A stretch of DNA of 64,000 nucleotides from Veillonella sp. T11011-6 (GCF_002959755.1 NZ_PPCW01000004.1:186001-250000), one strand, 5' to 3'; shown: positions 16,486-25,993, numbered from the stretch's first letter. The notes: generated from the letters alone by a model not told the origin. Numbers and translations: made by a program.

Positions 16486-17307
16486 CTAACCTTGGTTCTT
16501 AGGATCCACTACGTCCCGTAAGGAATCAGACCAAAGGTTAAAGATAGCAACTACGATAAGAATGGACATACCAGGGAAGGCCATCAGCCATGGACTGGTT
16601 TGTAAATATTGACGACCTTCGTTGAGCATAAGGCCCCATTCTGGTGTTGGCGGTTGAGCACCAAAACCTAAGAAGGATAGACCTGCTACTTCAATCATGA
16701 TAGCCCCAATATCAAGTGCACCTGTTGTAACAACAAGAGGAAGGATATTGGGAATGATATGACGTCTTAGAATAGTCGTTGTAGAGGCCCCCATCATGAC
16801 AGCCGCCGTTACATACTCTTCACCGCGAACTTTCAACGTCATAGACCGTACAAGACGAGCATATTTTGCCCAACCAACTACAGATAGCGCTATAATCGTA
16901 TTCACAATGCTACCACCCAAAATACCAGCAATGGCAATGGCTAATACTACACCCGGGAAGGATAGCATAATGTCCGCAAGACGCATGAGGACCATTTCGA
17001 TTTTCCCGCCGAAATAACCAGCTACGGCACCGATAATAGTACCAATGCTTACCATGATAACAACGATACTGACACCCATAAACAAGGATAACTGTGTACC
17101 ATAAATGATGCGAGACAATACATCACGACCAAGCTTATCTGTACCAAACCAATGTTGACTACTTGGCGCTTGTAATGCTTGACTCAGATTTGAGCTAAAA
17201 GCATCACCCGGAGCAAGCCATGGTGCAAATATAGCTATGAGAACTACCACAATCATCAAGGCACTGTAGAAAGAGAACAATTTATGTTTTTGAATAAATT
17301 CTGCCAT
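16486..17307 (-). CDS. Nickel/peptide-type ABC permease, NikC/DppC type
   Basis: Inner-membrane permease of 273 residues with about six helices and the binding-protein-dependent transport loop RHIIPNILPLVVTTGALDIGAIM. The N-terminal periplasmic insertion with SQHWFGTDKLGRDVLSRIIYG is characteristic of DppC/NikC subunits. The ATG overlaps the stop of the partner permease by one base (TAATG), indicating translational coupling. A 149-base gap follows before the binding-protein gene. No terminator is visible there. Confidence 0.88.
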   Translation of the reverse strand: MAEFIQKHKLFSFYSALMIVVVLIAIFAPWLAPGDAFSSNLSQALQAPSSQHWFGTDKLGRDVLSRIIYGTQLSLFMGVSIVVIMVSIGTIIGAVAGYFGGKIEMVLMRLADIMLSFPGVVLAIAIAGILGGSIVNTIIALSVVGWAKYARLVRSMTLKVRGEEYVTAAVMMGASTTTILRRHIIPNILPLVVTTGALDIGAIMIEVAGLSFLGFGAQPPTPEWGLMLNEGRQYLQTSPWLMAFPGMSILIVVAIFNLWSDSLRDVVDPKNQG

Positions 17308-18245
17308 TATGCTCTCTCCCTTTTTAATCTAGGGTCTAACAAGATATATGACGCATCAACTAATGCATTAATACACATATATGCTAAGGCAACCCACAAC
17401 ACAAAACCTTCGATCAATGGATAGTCGCGCATGGTAATGGCATATACTGCCATATTCCCAAGGCCAGGCCAGGAGAATACCATTTCAATAACTGCAACAC
17501 CGCCTAATAACCAACCGATAACAACACCCAGTATAGTGATAAGTGGTAATACTGCATTAGGCAAAATATGACCGAATAAAATTTTCATCTCACTCACACC
17601 ACGAGCACGTGCGCCGATAACATAATCCTTTTGCATTTCTTCAAGAATAACGAGACGAACTTGGCGCATGTACTTGGACCCGACTACAACAGCTAATGTA
17701 ACGGCTGGTAGAATTACACCGATAGGAGTTACACGAGAAGATGCAATAGGAACAAGTCCTAATTTAAGGCCAAAGATATAAATCAGTACAAGGCCTAACC
17801 AGAATGATGGCATAGACACGCCTACAAAGGAAGCAACGCGCAACAGATAGTCGATCCATTTGTTTCGATTTAAGGCGCTTATAATCCCTGCCGGCAATGC
17901 ATAAAGCAATGTAAATACTAATGATGTACCTGCTAACATAACTGTCCCTGGCAAAGCCTCCAACATACGATCTACAACAGGCTTTTTAGCAGAGTAACTC
18001 ATCCCTAAGTCACCTTGTGCAGCATTCACAACCCAGTTTGCATATTGCACTATAAACGGTTTATCTAACCCAAGCTGAGCTCGAGTTTCATCGATAAGCT
18101 CCTGAGACACGATAGTATCTGCCGTTTCTAGTAACATCGTAACTGGATCGCCTGGTGCTAAATAAGTGAGACAAAATGTTAAAAAAGTAATGCCAAACAG
18201 TGTAACAATGAATTGACCTAGCTGTTTAGCAAAGCGTTTGCCCAT
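17307..18245 (-). CDS. Nickel/peptide-type ABC permease, NikB/DppB type
   Basis: First gene of the importer operon, a 312-residue permease with about six helices. Family traits: LAPGDPVTMLLE near residue 30, LGLDKPFIVQYANWVVNAAQGDLG in the N-terminal half, and the cytoplasmic ATPase-coupling loop ARGVSEMKILFGHILPNAVLP. It lies about 100 bases downstream of a Rho-independent terminator and cobalamin aptamer, so its expression should fall when adenosylcobalamin is plentiful. Heterodimer partner of the next gene. Confidence 0.9.
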   Translation of the reverse strand: MGKRFAKQLGQFIVTLFGITFLTFCLTYLAPGDPVTMLLETADTIVSQELIDETRAQLGLDKPFIVQYANWVVNAAQGDLGMSYSAKKPVVDRMLEALPGTVMLAGTSLVFTLLYALPAGIISALNRNKWIDYLLRVASFVGVSMPSFWLGLVLIYIFGLKLGLVPIASSRVTPIGVILPAVTLAVVVGSKYMRQVRLVILEEMQKDYVIGARARGVSEMKILFGHILPNAVLPLITILGVVIGWLLGGVAVIEMVFSWPGLGNMAVYAITMRDYPLIEGFVLWVALAYMCINALVDASYILLDPRLKRERA

Positions 18246-18344
18246 AGGCGCCTCCTCCTATACTCTCTAAATACTACAATAATCTAAATGAACAACTAAT
18301 ATGCTTATCTCTCCCGATATAGCAGAGGTGCATATAGGAAAACG

Positions 18345-18373
18345 ACAAAAAAGGTTAGTCCACCTGACTAACC
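18345..18373 (-). terminator. Cobalamin riboswitch expression-platform terminator
   Basis: GGTTAGTC / GACTAACC stem (18353-18360 with 18366-18373) and a six-T tract on the minus strand lie between the aptamer and the first permease gene. It is the likely switch that ends transcription when cobalamin is bound. Confidence 0.85.
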
Positions 18374-18408
18374 TAAATTAAGTATAGTATGTACAATACC
18401 ATATATTT

Positions 18409-18565
18409 AGAGCAGGCTTTCTGACTCATGATTCATCGCAATATTTCGGCCTTCCCAGTTTCCCAGTGACCCTATAATGAAACCTTGCTCCTCATTACAG
18501 CTATTTGCATAGTATGGGATTTACACCCATTTTCCTCTTTTACGCTCGGTGAATACCGACACTCA
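18409..18565 (-). promoter_or_regulatory. Cobalamin riboswitch upstream of the ABC importer operon
   Basis: On the minus strand the order of conserved elements fits a cobalamin aptamer: GGAAAATGGGTGTAAATCCC, GAGGAGCAAGG, GTCACTGGGAAACTGGGAAG (the box region) and the closing AGTCAGAAAGCCTGCTC. These occur in the expected order and spacing over about 155 bases. A terminator hairpin and then the permease gene follow. This places the importer under cobalamin control, which in known systems marks cobalt or cobalamin-precursor uptake. Confidence 0.9.
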
Positions 18566-18626
18566 CTAGTTCATTCATTTTTATCGATTATAAATATACT
18601 ATATTAATATTATGTTTACAATACAT

Positions 18627-18643
18627 ATACCCCTTAGGGGTAT
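18627..18643. promoter_or_regulatory. CsoR/RcnR-like operator before the riboswitch
   Basis: The perfect dyad ATACCCC-TTA-GGGGTAT lies about 60 bases upstream of the aptamer. A plausible minus-strand promoter, TTGTAA then TATATT with a 17-base spacer, lies between the two. The dyad matches the operator found before the second binding-protein gene (12911-12928), so both units probably share one regulator. Confidence 0.55.
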
Positions 18644-18919
18644 TCGTACATCGTAGATTTTCAATGTAATTTTTATACTAATAAAAATTATCGATTACTG
18701 AACAAGTCTCTATTTATGTATAAACCCATACAAATCACTTTATATATATGATTTTTTCCGTATTAACTGTATCCAACTGTATATATATTAATTATTATTA
18801 TAATGGTAATTTTCTCATGAATTTTTTTTATACATACCGAAAAAACTCTTAATCACTTTAGCAACTATCAATTATTTATAATCAATAAAATCATAATTAA
18901 TAAGTTTGATTAATATACC
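18644..18919. other. AT-rich intergenic spacer
   Basis: Very AT-rich stretch between the importer promoter and the potE terminator. I find no reading frame, RNA or repeat that I can support. Confidence 0.4.
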
Positions 18920-18953
18920 AAAAAGAGGCTGTTACTAAGTAACAGCCTCTTAT
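18920..18953 (-). terminator. Terminator of potE
   Basis: Stem AAGAGGCTGTTACT / AGTAACAGCCTCTT with flanking A and T tracts, about 20 bases after the potE stop on the minus strand. Confidence 0.88.
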
Positions 18954-18971
18954 AAGACGAGAGTTATTTAA

Positions 18972-20303
18972 TTAATCGATACTTTGTTGTAAGCGGTGTG
19001 CTCTGCGTGTATCCCACGCTTTACGCAAAACATAGATCACGAAACCGATGCTTACCGCTACTGCACTACCTACCATAGCATCAAAGCCACATGCGTAGAT
19101 TGCATACAAGCAGTAGATAACGCCTGCGCCGAACAGGTAGTTGGAACGTTTAATGCGGCTTTCAGCTACACCAGCCATACGCATCATTGTAGGTACTGCC
19201 AAGATGCACAATACATACGGTACTACGTTAGTTACAACAGCTAAGTTTACTAAGATTTCAAATTGTTCACGCAAGGAGTCGCTTGCAGTGAACAAAGTAA
19301 GTAATGTTTCAACAGCGAGTAAAATGAATACGCCACGAACAGGAGCGTCTTTGCTATTTACACGAGCGAATACTTTAGGGAAGTAACCGTGTTCCGCTGC
19401 GCTTTTGAATACGCGAGACAATGTGAATTGCCAGCAAAGTAAAGCGCCAAAGCAAGAAATAACCATAGCAGCCATAACGATGTTTGCAATTGTATCATTG
19501 AACATGTATACGAATGTCAAACCGAATGGTGCGTTAGAATTTAATAAGTCAACGTTAGGAACGATACCGGCCATAACGTTTGTGGACAAGATGTAAATCA
19601 CCGCCACTGCTAATGTACCCGCAACAGTTGCAATAGGTACGTTTTTCTTTGGATTCTCAACAGCATCAGCATTAGCCGCTGCGGACTCAAACCCTAGGAA
19701 GCCCCACAAAGTGAGGGAAATGGATTGTTTTACTGCATCGTAAAACGGAAGATCATTTGGGTTCCATGCCGCCCAATAGATAGACGGATCAAACCAATAC
19801 CAGCCGATTGTACCGATTAAAAGAACCGGAACAATAGAGCCCCAAATAGTCATATTGCTGAGTCGACCTGTGAAGCGATTACCACGGAAGTTCAAAATCG
19901 CTGCAAACCACAAGAGCACAATTGTTACTTGGCTTGTTTGTGTTGCATTAAGGTCAACACCAAAGAAAGCTGCGCCATAACCTACGGCAGAAACCGCGAT
20001 GGCGATATTAGCAATGATGAGAGATATGCTGTAAGCATAGCTCGCCATAAAATGTCCAGTTTTACCGAAGCGGTGTTCTGCATAACCGCCCATGCCCCCT
20101 TTATTTTGGGAGAACATACCCGCTTGAGCAAAAATATACGCTAGTAAAAGCGCACCCACAGCTGTTACGAGCCAAGATAAAACTGAAATAGTACCAACTT
20201 GAGCCAAATTAGTTGGTAACATAATGATCCCAGCTCCTAGCATATTGGCTGCTACCATTGTGGTTAGCTGGAATACAGACATTTTTTTAGCGGTGGTTTT
20301 CAT
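18972..20303 (-). CDS. potE: Putrescine:ornithine antiporter / putrescine transporter
   Basis: APC-family inner-membrane carrier, 443 residues, about twelve helices. It matches PotE closely at several long stretches that I recognise, e.g. NMLGAGIIMLPTNLAQVGT near residue 20, GGMGGYAEHRFGK near 70, VENPKKNVPIA near 215 and STNVMAGIVPN near 240. PotE imports putrescine or exchanges ornithine for putrescine. It usually works with ornithine decarboxylase, which is not in this window. AAAGGGG lies before the ATG. It is a single-gene unit. Cadaverine/lysine or agmatine antiporters are related alternatives. Confidence 0.85.
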   Translation of the reverse strand: MKTTAKKMSVFQLTTMVAANMLGAGIIMLPTNLAQVGTISVLSWLVTAVGALLLAYIFAQAGMFSQNKGGMGGYAEHRFGKTGHFMASYAYSISLIIANIAIAVSAVGYGAAFFGVDLNATQTSQVTIVLLWFAAILNFRGNRFTGRLSNMTIWGSIVPVLLIGTIGWYWFDPSIYWAAWNPNDLPFYDAVKQSISLTLWGFLGFESAAANADAVENPKKNVPIATVAGTLAVAVIYILSTNVMAGIVPNVDLLNSNAPFGLTFVYMFNDTIANIVMAAMVISCFGALLCWQFTLSRVFKSAAEHGYFPKVFARVNSKDAPVRGVFILLAVETLLTLFTASDSLREQFEILVNLAVVTNVVPYVLCILAVPTMMRMAGVAESRIKRSNYLFGAGVIYCLYAIYACGFDAMVGSAVAVSIGFVIYVLRKAWDTRRAHRLQQSID

Positions 20304-20749
20304 GTATCAATCCCCTTTCGAAAGGTGAATTTTTTCTCGTCCATAATTCACTTAAATATAATATACCGCTAAGTAAATTCAGTTCGTGCTGTGATGGGCT
20401 TGAATGTGAATTTACCGTTGTTATTCTTATTACGAATTAAATAATAACACCTATGAACCCAAAATGAAAGTACTTTATTGGCGGACAAGCATTATTACAC
20501 GAATTGAATAAATTATAGTTAATTTATCATCTAAAACGAACAGAACTCATTTTAACAATGACAGGGTATATTTTTACCCCATTTTATTCTGTGTATATAT
20601 GTAATTTTTACTATCTATCATGATTATAGTGTCGTAGTACAAGACTATTGTTTTCGAGCAGTCCACTGTATACGTACATAAATTTACACCATTTTAATAG
20701 TAATTTATCAATTAGAATAACGCTTTTCTAGAAATTATCTATCATTCAA
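20304..20749. other. Intergenic region upstream of potE
   Basis: Low-GC, no supported gene. A GGGTA...TACCC pair near 20565-20580 is in the opposite orientation to the importer operators, so I do not call it one. Confidence 0.4.
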
Positions 20750-20750
20750 A

Positions 20751-20825
20751 TAAAAAAATCGATATACACATAAGCTTAAAGGTTAATATAAAGCGCTTTA
20801 ACATAAGACTTATATGTATATCGAT
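20751..20825 (-). terminator. Long hairpin terminator of argGH
   Basis: Arms ATCGATATACACATAAG (20758-20774) and CTTATATGTATATCGAT (20809-20825) pair with one mismatch. A smaller AAAGCGCTTT palindrome sits in the loop, and on the minus strand the stem ends in seven Ts. It lies about 100 bases past the argH stop. Confidence 0.7.
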
Positions 20826-20922
20826 CTTAAATTTTCAATGTCACAAGTAACGATTACTCTGAATGTTACTCTTATACAGGATGTGGCCCTAAATCAAAAC
20901 ATTAGGCTTATTACTAAAGCAG

Positions 20923-22350
20923 CTATGCTTGCACAGATTCAACAATTGCTTTCCACTGAGCAATTTGTTTTTCCTCTCCGGCGATAACAGCTTTACCATT
21001 GTTACGTTGTCTTTCCACACATTCTGGAGCTGTACCAGAGTAGTTATTACGTCCTGCTACACAGGCTTCGATGGAAATAGCATCAAGGATATCTGCATCG
21101 AAGTGATCAGAGATAGCTTTGAAATCCTCAACAGATAAATCAAGTAATACGCAGCCTTTTTCAATGCAATGATGTACAGCATTACCTACGATTTCGTGAG
21201 CTTCACGGAATGGAACGCCTTTTTTCGCAAGGTAATCGGCCATATCTGTAGCATTAGAGAAGTCATCATCGAGGACAGCTTTCATATGCGCCCCATTGAC
21301 CTTCATACCGCGGACCATAGCCGCATTAATGGACAATGCAAAGTGTACTGTATCGATAGCATCAAAAATGCCCTCTTTATCCTCTTGCATATCTTTATTA
21401 TATGTAAGTGGCAAGCCTTTTAATGTAGTTAATAAACCTAACAAGTGGCCATAGGTACGACCTGTTTTACCACGAACAAGTTCACATACGTCAGGATTTT
21501 TCTTTTGTGGCATAATGCTAGAGCCTGTGCAATGAGCATCATCGAGTTCAATGAAGTTAAACTCATTGGTAGACCACAAAATCAATTCTTCGCTAAGGCG
21601 GCTCAAGTGCATCATCACAAGAGATGCAAAGGACAAGAATTCAACTACATAGTCACGGTCGGATACGGCATCCATACTATTTTCGTAAATACGGGAGAAG
21701 CCTAAGAGCTTTTGCGTATACGTTTGATCAATACCATATGTAGAGCCAGCTAATGCACCTGCACCAAGTGGCATAATATCCGCATGTTTGAAGACCATCA
21801 ACAAACGATCAAAGTCCCGTTCTAGCATGGAGAAATACGCCATCATATGATGACCAAATAATACAGGTTGAGCACGTTGTAAATGTGTATAGCCAGGCAT
21901 GATAACATCGCTGTATTTTTCAGCCGTTTCGATGAGAGCCTTTTGCATATCTACGATAAGCTCGCCCATTTCTACAACAGCTTTACGAACGTACATATGT
22001 AAATCCACTGCACATTGGTCATTACGGCTACGGCCCGTATGTAAACGACCACCTGCCTCACCAATGTCATCAGTTAAACGTTTTTCAATATTCATATGAA
22101 TATCTTCAAGAGCTACGGAGAATGGGAACTCTCCTTTATCGATTTGGCCTTTAATCTTTGTTAAGCCCCCTACAATAGCGTCCCGATCTGCGTCGGAGAT
22201 AATATTTTGTTTTGCCAGCATAGTCGCATGTGCTTTACTACCTGCAATATCTTCGGCGTACATCCGCGCATCAAAAGCGATAGAGGATGTAAAATCCTCT
22301 ACCGCTTTATCAGTGCCTTTTGTGAAACGCCCGCCCCACAATTTAGCCAT
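20923..22350 (-). CDS. argH: Argininosuccinate lyase
   Basis: Last step of arginine biosynthesis: argininosuccinate to arginine and fumarate. It is a tetrameric cytoplasmic enzyme of the fumarase/aspartase superfamily. The 475-residue length and the signature [12 protein letters not shown] (near residue 280) identify it, with TGRSRNDQ near residue 105-112 as the conserved N-terminal motif. The ATG overlaps the argG stop by one base (TAATG), so argG and argH are translationally coupled. Fumarate released here can enter the succinate-producing pathway typical of the organism group. Confidence 0.96.
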   Translation of the reverse strand: MAKLWGGRFTKGTDKAVEDFTSSIAFDARMYAEDIAGSKAHATMLAKQNIISDADRDAIVGGLTKIKGQIDKGEFPFSVALEDIHMNIEKRLTDDIGEAGGRLHTGRSRNDQCAVDLHMYVRKAVVEMGELIVDMQKALIETAEKYSDVIMPGYTHLQRAQPVLFGHHMMAYFSMLERDFDRLLMVFKHADIMPLGAGALAGSTYGIDQTYTQKLLGFSRIYENSMDAVSDRDYVVEFLSFASLVMMHLSRLSEELILWSTNEFNFIELDDAHCTGSSIMPQKKNPDVCELVRGKTGRTYGHLLGLLTTLKGLPLTYNKDMQEDKEGIFDAIDTVHFALSINAAMVRGMKVNGAHMKAVLDDDFSNATDMADYLAKKGVPFREAHEIVGNAVHHCIEKGCVLLDLSVEDFKAISDHFDADILDAISIEACVAGRNNYSGTAPECVERQRNNGKAVIAGEEKQIAQWKAIVESVQA

Positions 22351-23561
22351 TATTTACCTGCCTTTTCTTTCATCAATGCATTAATTTTAAGAGGTAAACC
22401 GAACAAGTTGATGAAACCAGCCGCATCAGCTTGGTTGTATACATCATCTTCTTCGAATGTTACGAAATCTTCGCTGTACAAGGAGTATGGAGAAGTTGCA
22501 CCAGCAGAGATAATGTTGCCTTTGTACAATTTAAGTTTTACTTCACCAGTTACAGTTTTTTGAGTTTCATCAACGAATGCTTGCAAAGCGTTCATCAATG
22601 GTGCGAACCACATGCCATCGTATACAAGTTCAGCGTATTTGTTAGCAATAAGTTCTTTGTAGTGGTATGTAGCTCTGTCGAGGCAAAGGTATTCAAGTTC
22701 TCTGTGAGCATACATGATGATGGATCCACCTGGGTTTTCATAAACGCCACGGGATTTCATGCCTACCAATCTATTTTCAACGATATCTACAACGCCTACG
22801 CCATAGTGTGCACCGATTTCGTTGAGTTTTTCTAACAATTGTAATGGAGTACCTTCTTGGCCATCTACCGCTACAGGTACGCCGTCTTTGAAGGATACAG
22901 TTACATAACCAGCTTCGTCTGGAGCTTGTTCAGGAGTATGTGTTACCAAGTACACATCATCTTTAGGAGCATTTGCTGGATTTTCAAGATCGCCGCCTTC
23001 ATGGGACAAATGCCATACGTTTTGGTCCATGGAATATGGATGGGATTTCGTAGCTACAACTGGAATATCATGTTTAGCTGCATATTCCATGCAGTCTGTT
23101 CTGGATTTCAAATCCCATTCTCTCCAAGGAGCGATGATTTTCATATTAGGAGCCAATGCTTTGATAGCAAGTTCGAAACGAACTTGGTCATTACCTTTAC
23201 CAGTCGCACCGTGAGCAATTGCATCAGCACCTTCTTTTTTAGCAATATCTACAAGGATTTTACCGATTAAAGGTCTAGCGAAGGATGTACCTAATAAATA
23301 TTTACCTTCATAAACTGCACCAGCTTTTACTGTTGGCCATACATAATCTTTTACGAACTCTTCTTTAGCATCAACGATGTACGCTTTAGAAGCACCAGAT
23401 TTGATTGCTTTTTTCTCAACTGCATCATAATCCTCAGGTTGACCTAAATCTACGCATACGGCGATAACTTCAGCGCCATAATTTTCTTTTAACCAAGGAA
23501 TGATAACGGATGTGTCTAAACCACCAGAATATGCGAGTACTACTTTATTTGCTTTACCCAT
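22350..23561 (-). CDS. argG: Argininosuccinate synthase
   Basis: ATP-dependent joining of citrulline and aspartate to argininosuccinate. The 403-residue protein opens with the P-loop [10 protein letters not shown] at residues 9-18. It continues with GTSFARPLI and GNDQVRFE, both typical. GAGGTG precedes the ATG. First gene of the argGH operon. An extended -10 promoter with an ARG-box-like sequence just downstream suggests ArgR control. Confidence 0.96.
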   Translation of the reverse strand: MGKANKVVLAYSGGLDTSVIIPWLKENYGAEVIAVCVDLGQPEDYDAVEKKAIKSGASKAYIVDAKEEFVKDYVWPTVKAGAVYEGKYLLGTSFARPLIGKILVDIAKKEGADAIAHGATGKGNDQVRFELAIKALAPNMKIIAPWREWDLKSRTDCMEYAAKHDIPVVATKSHPYSMDQNVWHLSHEGGDLENPANAPKDDVYLVTHTPEQAPDEAGYVTVSFKDGVPVAVDGQEGTPLQLLEKLNEIGAHYGVGVVDIVENRLVGMKSRGVYENPGGSIIMYAHRELEYLCLDRATYHYKELIANKYAELVYDGMWFAPLMNALQAFVDETQKTVTGEVKLKLYKGNIISAGATSPYSLYSEDFVTFEEDDVYNQADAAGFINLFGLPLKINALMKEKAGK

Positions 23562-23585
23562 GATAACACCTCATAAAAAACTTAC

Positions 23586-23620
23586 TATGTATTTAAACTC
23601 ATATAATCAATATTATATCA
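23586..23620 (-). promoter_or_regulatory. argGH promoter with ARG-box-like operator
   Basis: On the minus strand TGATATAAT (23620-23612, extended -10) is followed by TATGAGTTTAAATACATA (23603-23586). The latter is an 18-base near-palindrome that differs from the ArgR consensus at two inner positions. It would cover the transcription start, as expected for repression. Confidence 0.45.
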
Positions 23621-23764
23621 GATAATTGTGAAAACACCGTGGCATCTAGCTCAACGGTTACTCCCTCTTTCTGACAAAAAATAGTATACACCTGTATAAT
23701 TATAAATGCAAGCATTATTTTTATTCATTTTAATAATATATTTCGTTTCCGAACTAATCAATTA

Positions 23765-23805
23765 TAAAAAAGCTATATCTAGTAATTTAGCACTAGATAT
23801 AGCTT
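23765..23805 (-). terminator. Terminator of the 232-residue orphan gene
   Basis: AAGCTATATCTAGT / ACTAGATATAGCTT stem with T tract on the minus strand, just past the stop at 23832. Confidence 0.85.
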
Positions 23806-23831
23806 CACTTCTTACGATTATCCGTCTGTCC

Positions 23832-24530
23832 TTACTTGATATCAATAGGTGAAAATTGGTAATCCAAAGCAATCTCGTAGTCAGTTGTTTCAATGGGTTC
23901 TTTTACCCTTCCCACTACCAAAGACTTAATTTCATTTATGATGGAATGAAGATTACTTTGTTCCTCACAGATAATAGCTTCAATACGAACATCTAAATCA
24001 TAAGATCTTGTAATTCTATAATTACCTTTAGAGTAGTCTACATTCTCAAATAGTTCTAATATATTCATCTTAGATATCGCTGCATCAAAAGTATTTATAC
24101 TATTTAAAATATTATGTTTTATCGTTTTATCTACACCAATAATAGTTTGATTACTAATATGGGGAATTTTATCAACGATATATTTTTCTCTTACTTGCAC
24201 CCTTAAAGATTCATCTGCCATTAGAATATCTCTATCTAATGCTTTATCCCAAAAGCAATATCTTACAGCCATACAATCATGTTCATCATCGTAATAAACT
24301 ATCCAGTTTTCTATTTTATTAACATCTGCTTGTTCAATATAAAATATTTCACGAGCATAAGAATCAACAGCAAGTACTTCAGACTTATAGTCTAATCCTC
24401 CAGGTCCTCTTAAATAATAAGATATAAAATTCTCCAATCTAAGCATAGCAAACCTAATAATAGGTTTTGCACCTATATAAATAGATAAATAATTACCTTT
24501 CTCATACTGCTTTAATTCAACATTATCCAA
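23832..24530 (-). CDS. Protein of unknown function
   Basis: I do not recognise this 232-residue protein. It has no signal peptide, no transmembrane segment and no catalytic motif that I can name. It is rich in Ile, Asp, Tyr and Lys and appears soluble. The start is TTG, supported by AGGAG 9 bases upstream. Its codon use is more AT-rich than that of the flanking arg and pts genes, which may indicate recent acquisition or low expression. It is a single-gene unit with its own terminator. The long uninterrupted frame and terminator argue that it is a real gene. Confidence 0.55.
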   Translation of the reverse strand: MDNVELKQYEKGNYLSIYIGAKPIIRFAMLRLENFISYYLRGPGGLDYKSEVLAVDSYAREIFYIEQADVNKIENWIVYYDDEHDCMAVRYCFWDKALDRDILMADESLRVQVREKYIVDKIPHISNQTIIGVDKTIKHNILNSINTFDAAISKMNILELFENVDYSKGNYRITRSYDLDVRIEAIICEEQSNLHSIINEIKSLVVGRVKEPIETTDYEIALDYQFSPIDIK

Positions 24531-24587
24531 TATTTACACTCCTAATAGTTAAAACTCTCTCTAAATGTGTCTATTATTTAATGTAAC

Positions 24588-24630
24588 AAAAGAATCTCTG
24601 TTAGCCAATTACCAATCAACTAACAGAGAT
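24588..24630 (-). terminator. Probable terminator of the glycosyltransferase gene
   Basis: ATCTCTGTTAG / CTAACAGAGAT stem (24594-24604 with 24620-24630), followed on the minus strand by a short T-rich tract. Confidence 0.6.
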
Positions 24631-24648
24631 GTTACTATAGTTATTTAA

Positions 24649-25455
24649 TTATTCGTCCACAAGGCCCAAATCTTGTTTGTATGCATAATCAGCTTCGGCT
24701 TGTGTAATCATACCTTGGTCTACCATTTGTTCGAGCACTAGTTTTTGTCGTGCCTTAGCCCCTTTATAGTTCGTATAAGGATCTAAGTAGGATGGTGCAT
24801 TAGGTAAGGCTGCGAGCATAGCGCTTTGACCTAATGTCAATCGGCTCGGGCTTGTTCCAAAGTAACCATGTGCTGCTTCGTAGATACCGTAGTAATTGTG
24901 ACCATAATATACAGTATTTAAATACATGGTGAGAATTTCTTCCTTCGTGTAGTAATGTTCCATTTCACTCGCCAAGATAGCTTCTTCTATCTTACGGCTC
25001 ATAATGCGTTTTGATGAAAGGAAAAGATTTTTTACTACTTGCTGTGTAATCGTGCTGCCACCCTCTACAGTTTCACCAGCGATGGTATTCGTATAAAAAG
25101 CACGAATGATACCAAGTACATCTATAGCACCATGCTTATAATATCGCTTATCCTCTATGGCGATGAGTGCATTCTTTGTATACTCTGGAATGACATCTCC
25201 CTTTACCCAATGCTCCTTAGAAACACGTTGGTTCAGGGCCGTCTCTACCTTTTCTTTAAAGGTAAATAATCGTATAATACGATCGGTGCGACTAAGGGTA
25301 TCTTCACCTTGTTCTATGCGTTTTTCAACAGTTGTATGCGCGTTGCTTTCACGATCTGTACCTTGAACCCTATGGTATCCATCATATATAAACACGGCCA
25401 GTATCATAACTAGCACAAATACCACTAAGTTTCGAAGGTAGCGAAACACTTTCAT
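24649..25455 (-). CDS. Monofunctional peptidoglycan glycosyltransferase (GT51)
   Basis: Polymerises lipid II into glycan strands on the outer face of the inner membrane. The 268-residue protein has an N-terminal membrane anchor (about 8-26) and one GT51 domain: EDKRYYKHGAID with the catalytic Glu near residue 105, GGSTITQQ, and KIEEAILASEME. It stops soon after the domain with no transpeptidase module, so it is of the MtgA kind rather than a class A penicillin-binding protein. The ATG at 25455 has AGGTG upstream; an in-frame GTG at 25464 is the alternative. Single-gene unit. Confidence 0.85.
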   Translation of the reverse strand: MKVFRYLRNLVVFVLVMILAVFIYDGYHRVQGTDRESNAHTTVEKRIEQGEDTLSRTDRIIRLFTFKEKVETALNQRVSKEHWVKGDVIPEYTKNALIAIEDKRYYKHGAIDVLGIIRAFYTNTIAGETVEGGSTITQQVVKNLFLSSKRIMSRKIEEAILASEMEHYYTKEEILTMYLNTVYYGHNYYGIYEAAHGYFGTSPSRLTLGQSAMLAALPNAPSYLDPYTNYKGAKARQKLVLEQMVDQGMITQAEADYAYKQDLGLVDE

Positions 25456-25645
25456 TGCTTTCACCTATTTCATAAAGGTCCGTAGTATATCCCCATAGAC
25501 AAATTTAAAATCTATTATGTTTTACAGCACCTTATATACATATACAAACACATTGTGTATTAAATGTATTGTATCACATCAATTAAGAAGAGGATATATA
25601 AATCTATATATGTAGATTTAATGCATATTAGGTATACTTATTAAG

Positions 25646-25675
25646 TTGTATTACAAACTTTACATGGAGTATAAT
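25646..25675 (+). promoter_or_regulatory. Promoter of the CsoR-family gene
   Basis: TTGTAT (25646-25651) and TATAAT (25670-25675) with an 18-base spacer, about 40 bases before the ATG. No TACCC...GGGTA operator is visible here. Confidence 0.5.
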
Positions 25676-25714
25676 AATAAGGATGATAAAAAACATGCCC
25701 ATTGGAGGAGTATT

Positions 25715-25993
25715 ATGAAACAATGTATGGATTCAGAAAATCTACATCGTCGATTGCGTAAAATCCTTGGTCAAGTGCAAGCTATTGATCGAATGATTGA
25801 AGAAGACATTCCATGCGAAGATGTGTTGAGCCAAATTAATGCAGCTAAGTCTGCACTACATAAAGTAGGTCAAGTAGTCCTTGAAGGGCATATCAACCAC
25901 TGCGTACGAGATGGTATCGAACACGGTGACGTAGAAAAAACCATTAGCGACTTTACAAAGGCTGTAGAGCGCTTTGCAAACATGGGAAAATAA
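25715..25993 (+). CDS. CsoR/RcnR/FrmR-family metal-sensing repressor
   Basis: A 92-residue all-helical DNA-binding repressor. The start at 25715 is set by GGAGGAG just upstream; a longer frame has no site. It carries the family's metal-ligand pattern Cys34-x24-His59-x3-Cys63. This is the Cys-His-Cys set of copper CsoR and nickel InrS, whereas RcnR has His in the last position. Residue 2 is Lys, so the N-terminal His ligand of RcnR/InrS is not in place, although Cys4 and His11 are nearby. These proteins release DNA on metal binding. No copper exporter or chaperone gene is adjacent. It is the only metal regulator in the window and so a candidate for the operators at 12911 and 18627. Confidence 0.85.
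   Translation: MKQCMDSENLHRRLRKILGQVQAIDRMIEEDIPCEDVLSQINAAKSALHKVGQVVLEGHINHCVRDGIEHGDVEKTISDFTKAVERFANMGK

Noticed and set aside
20560-20590. GGGTA...TACCC inverted pair upstream of potE
   Set aside because: Orientation is opposite to the TACCC...GGGTA operators and the spacing is irregular; likely chance in an AT-rich region.
22431-23270. Long plus-strand open frames opposite argG
   Set aside because: argG is complete with all motifs; the antisense frames lack ribosome sites and have shadow-like composition.
23640-23690. Possible tRNA-like or T-box fragment upstream of argG
   Set aside because: No cloverleaf or T-box specifier and antiterminator elements could be built.
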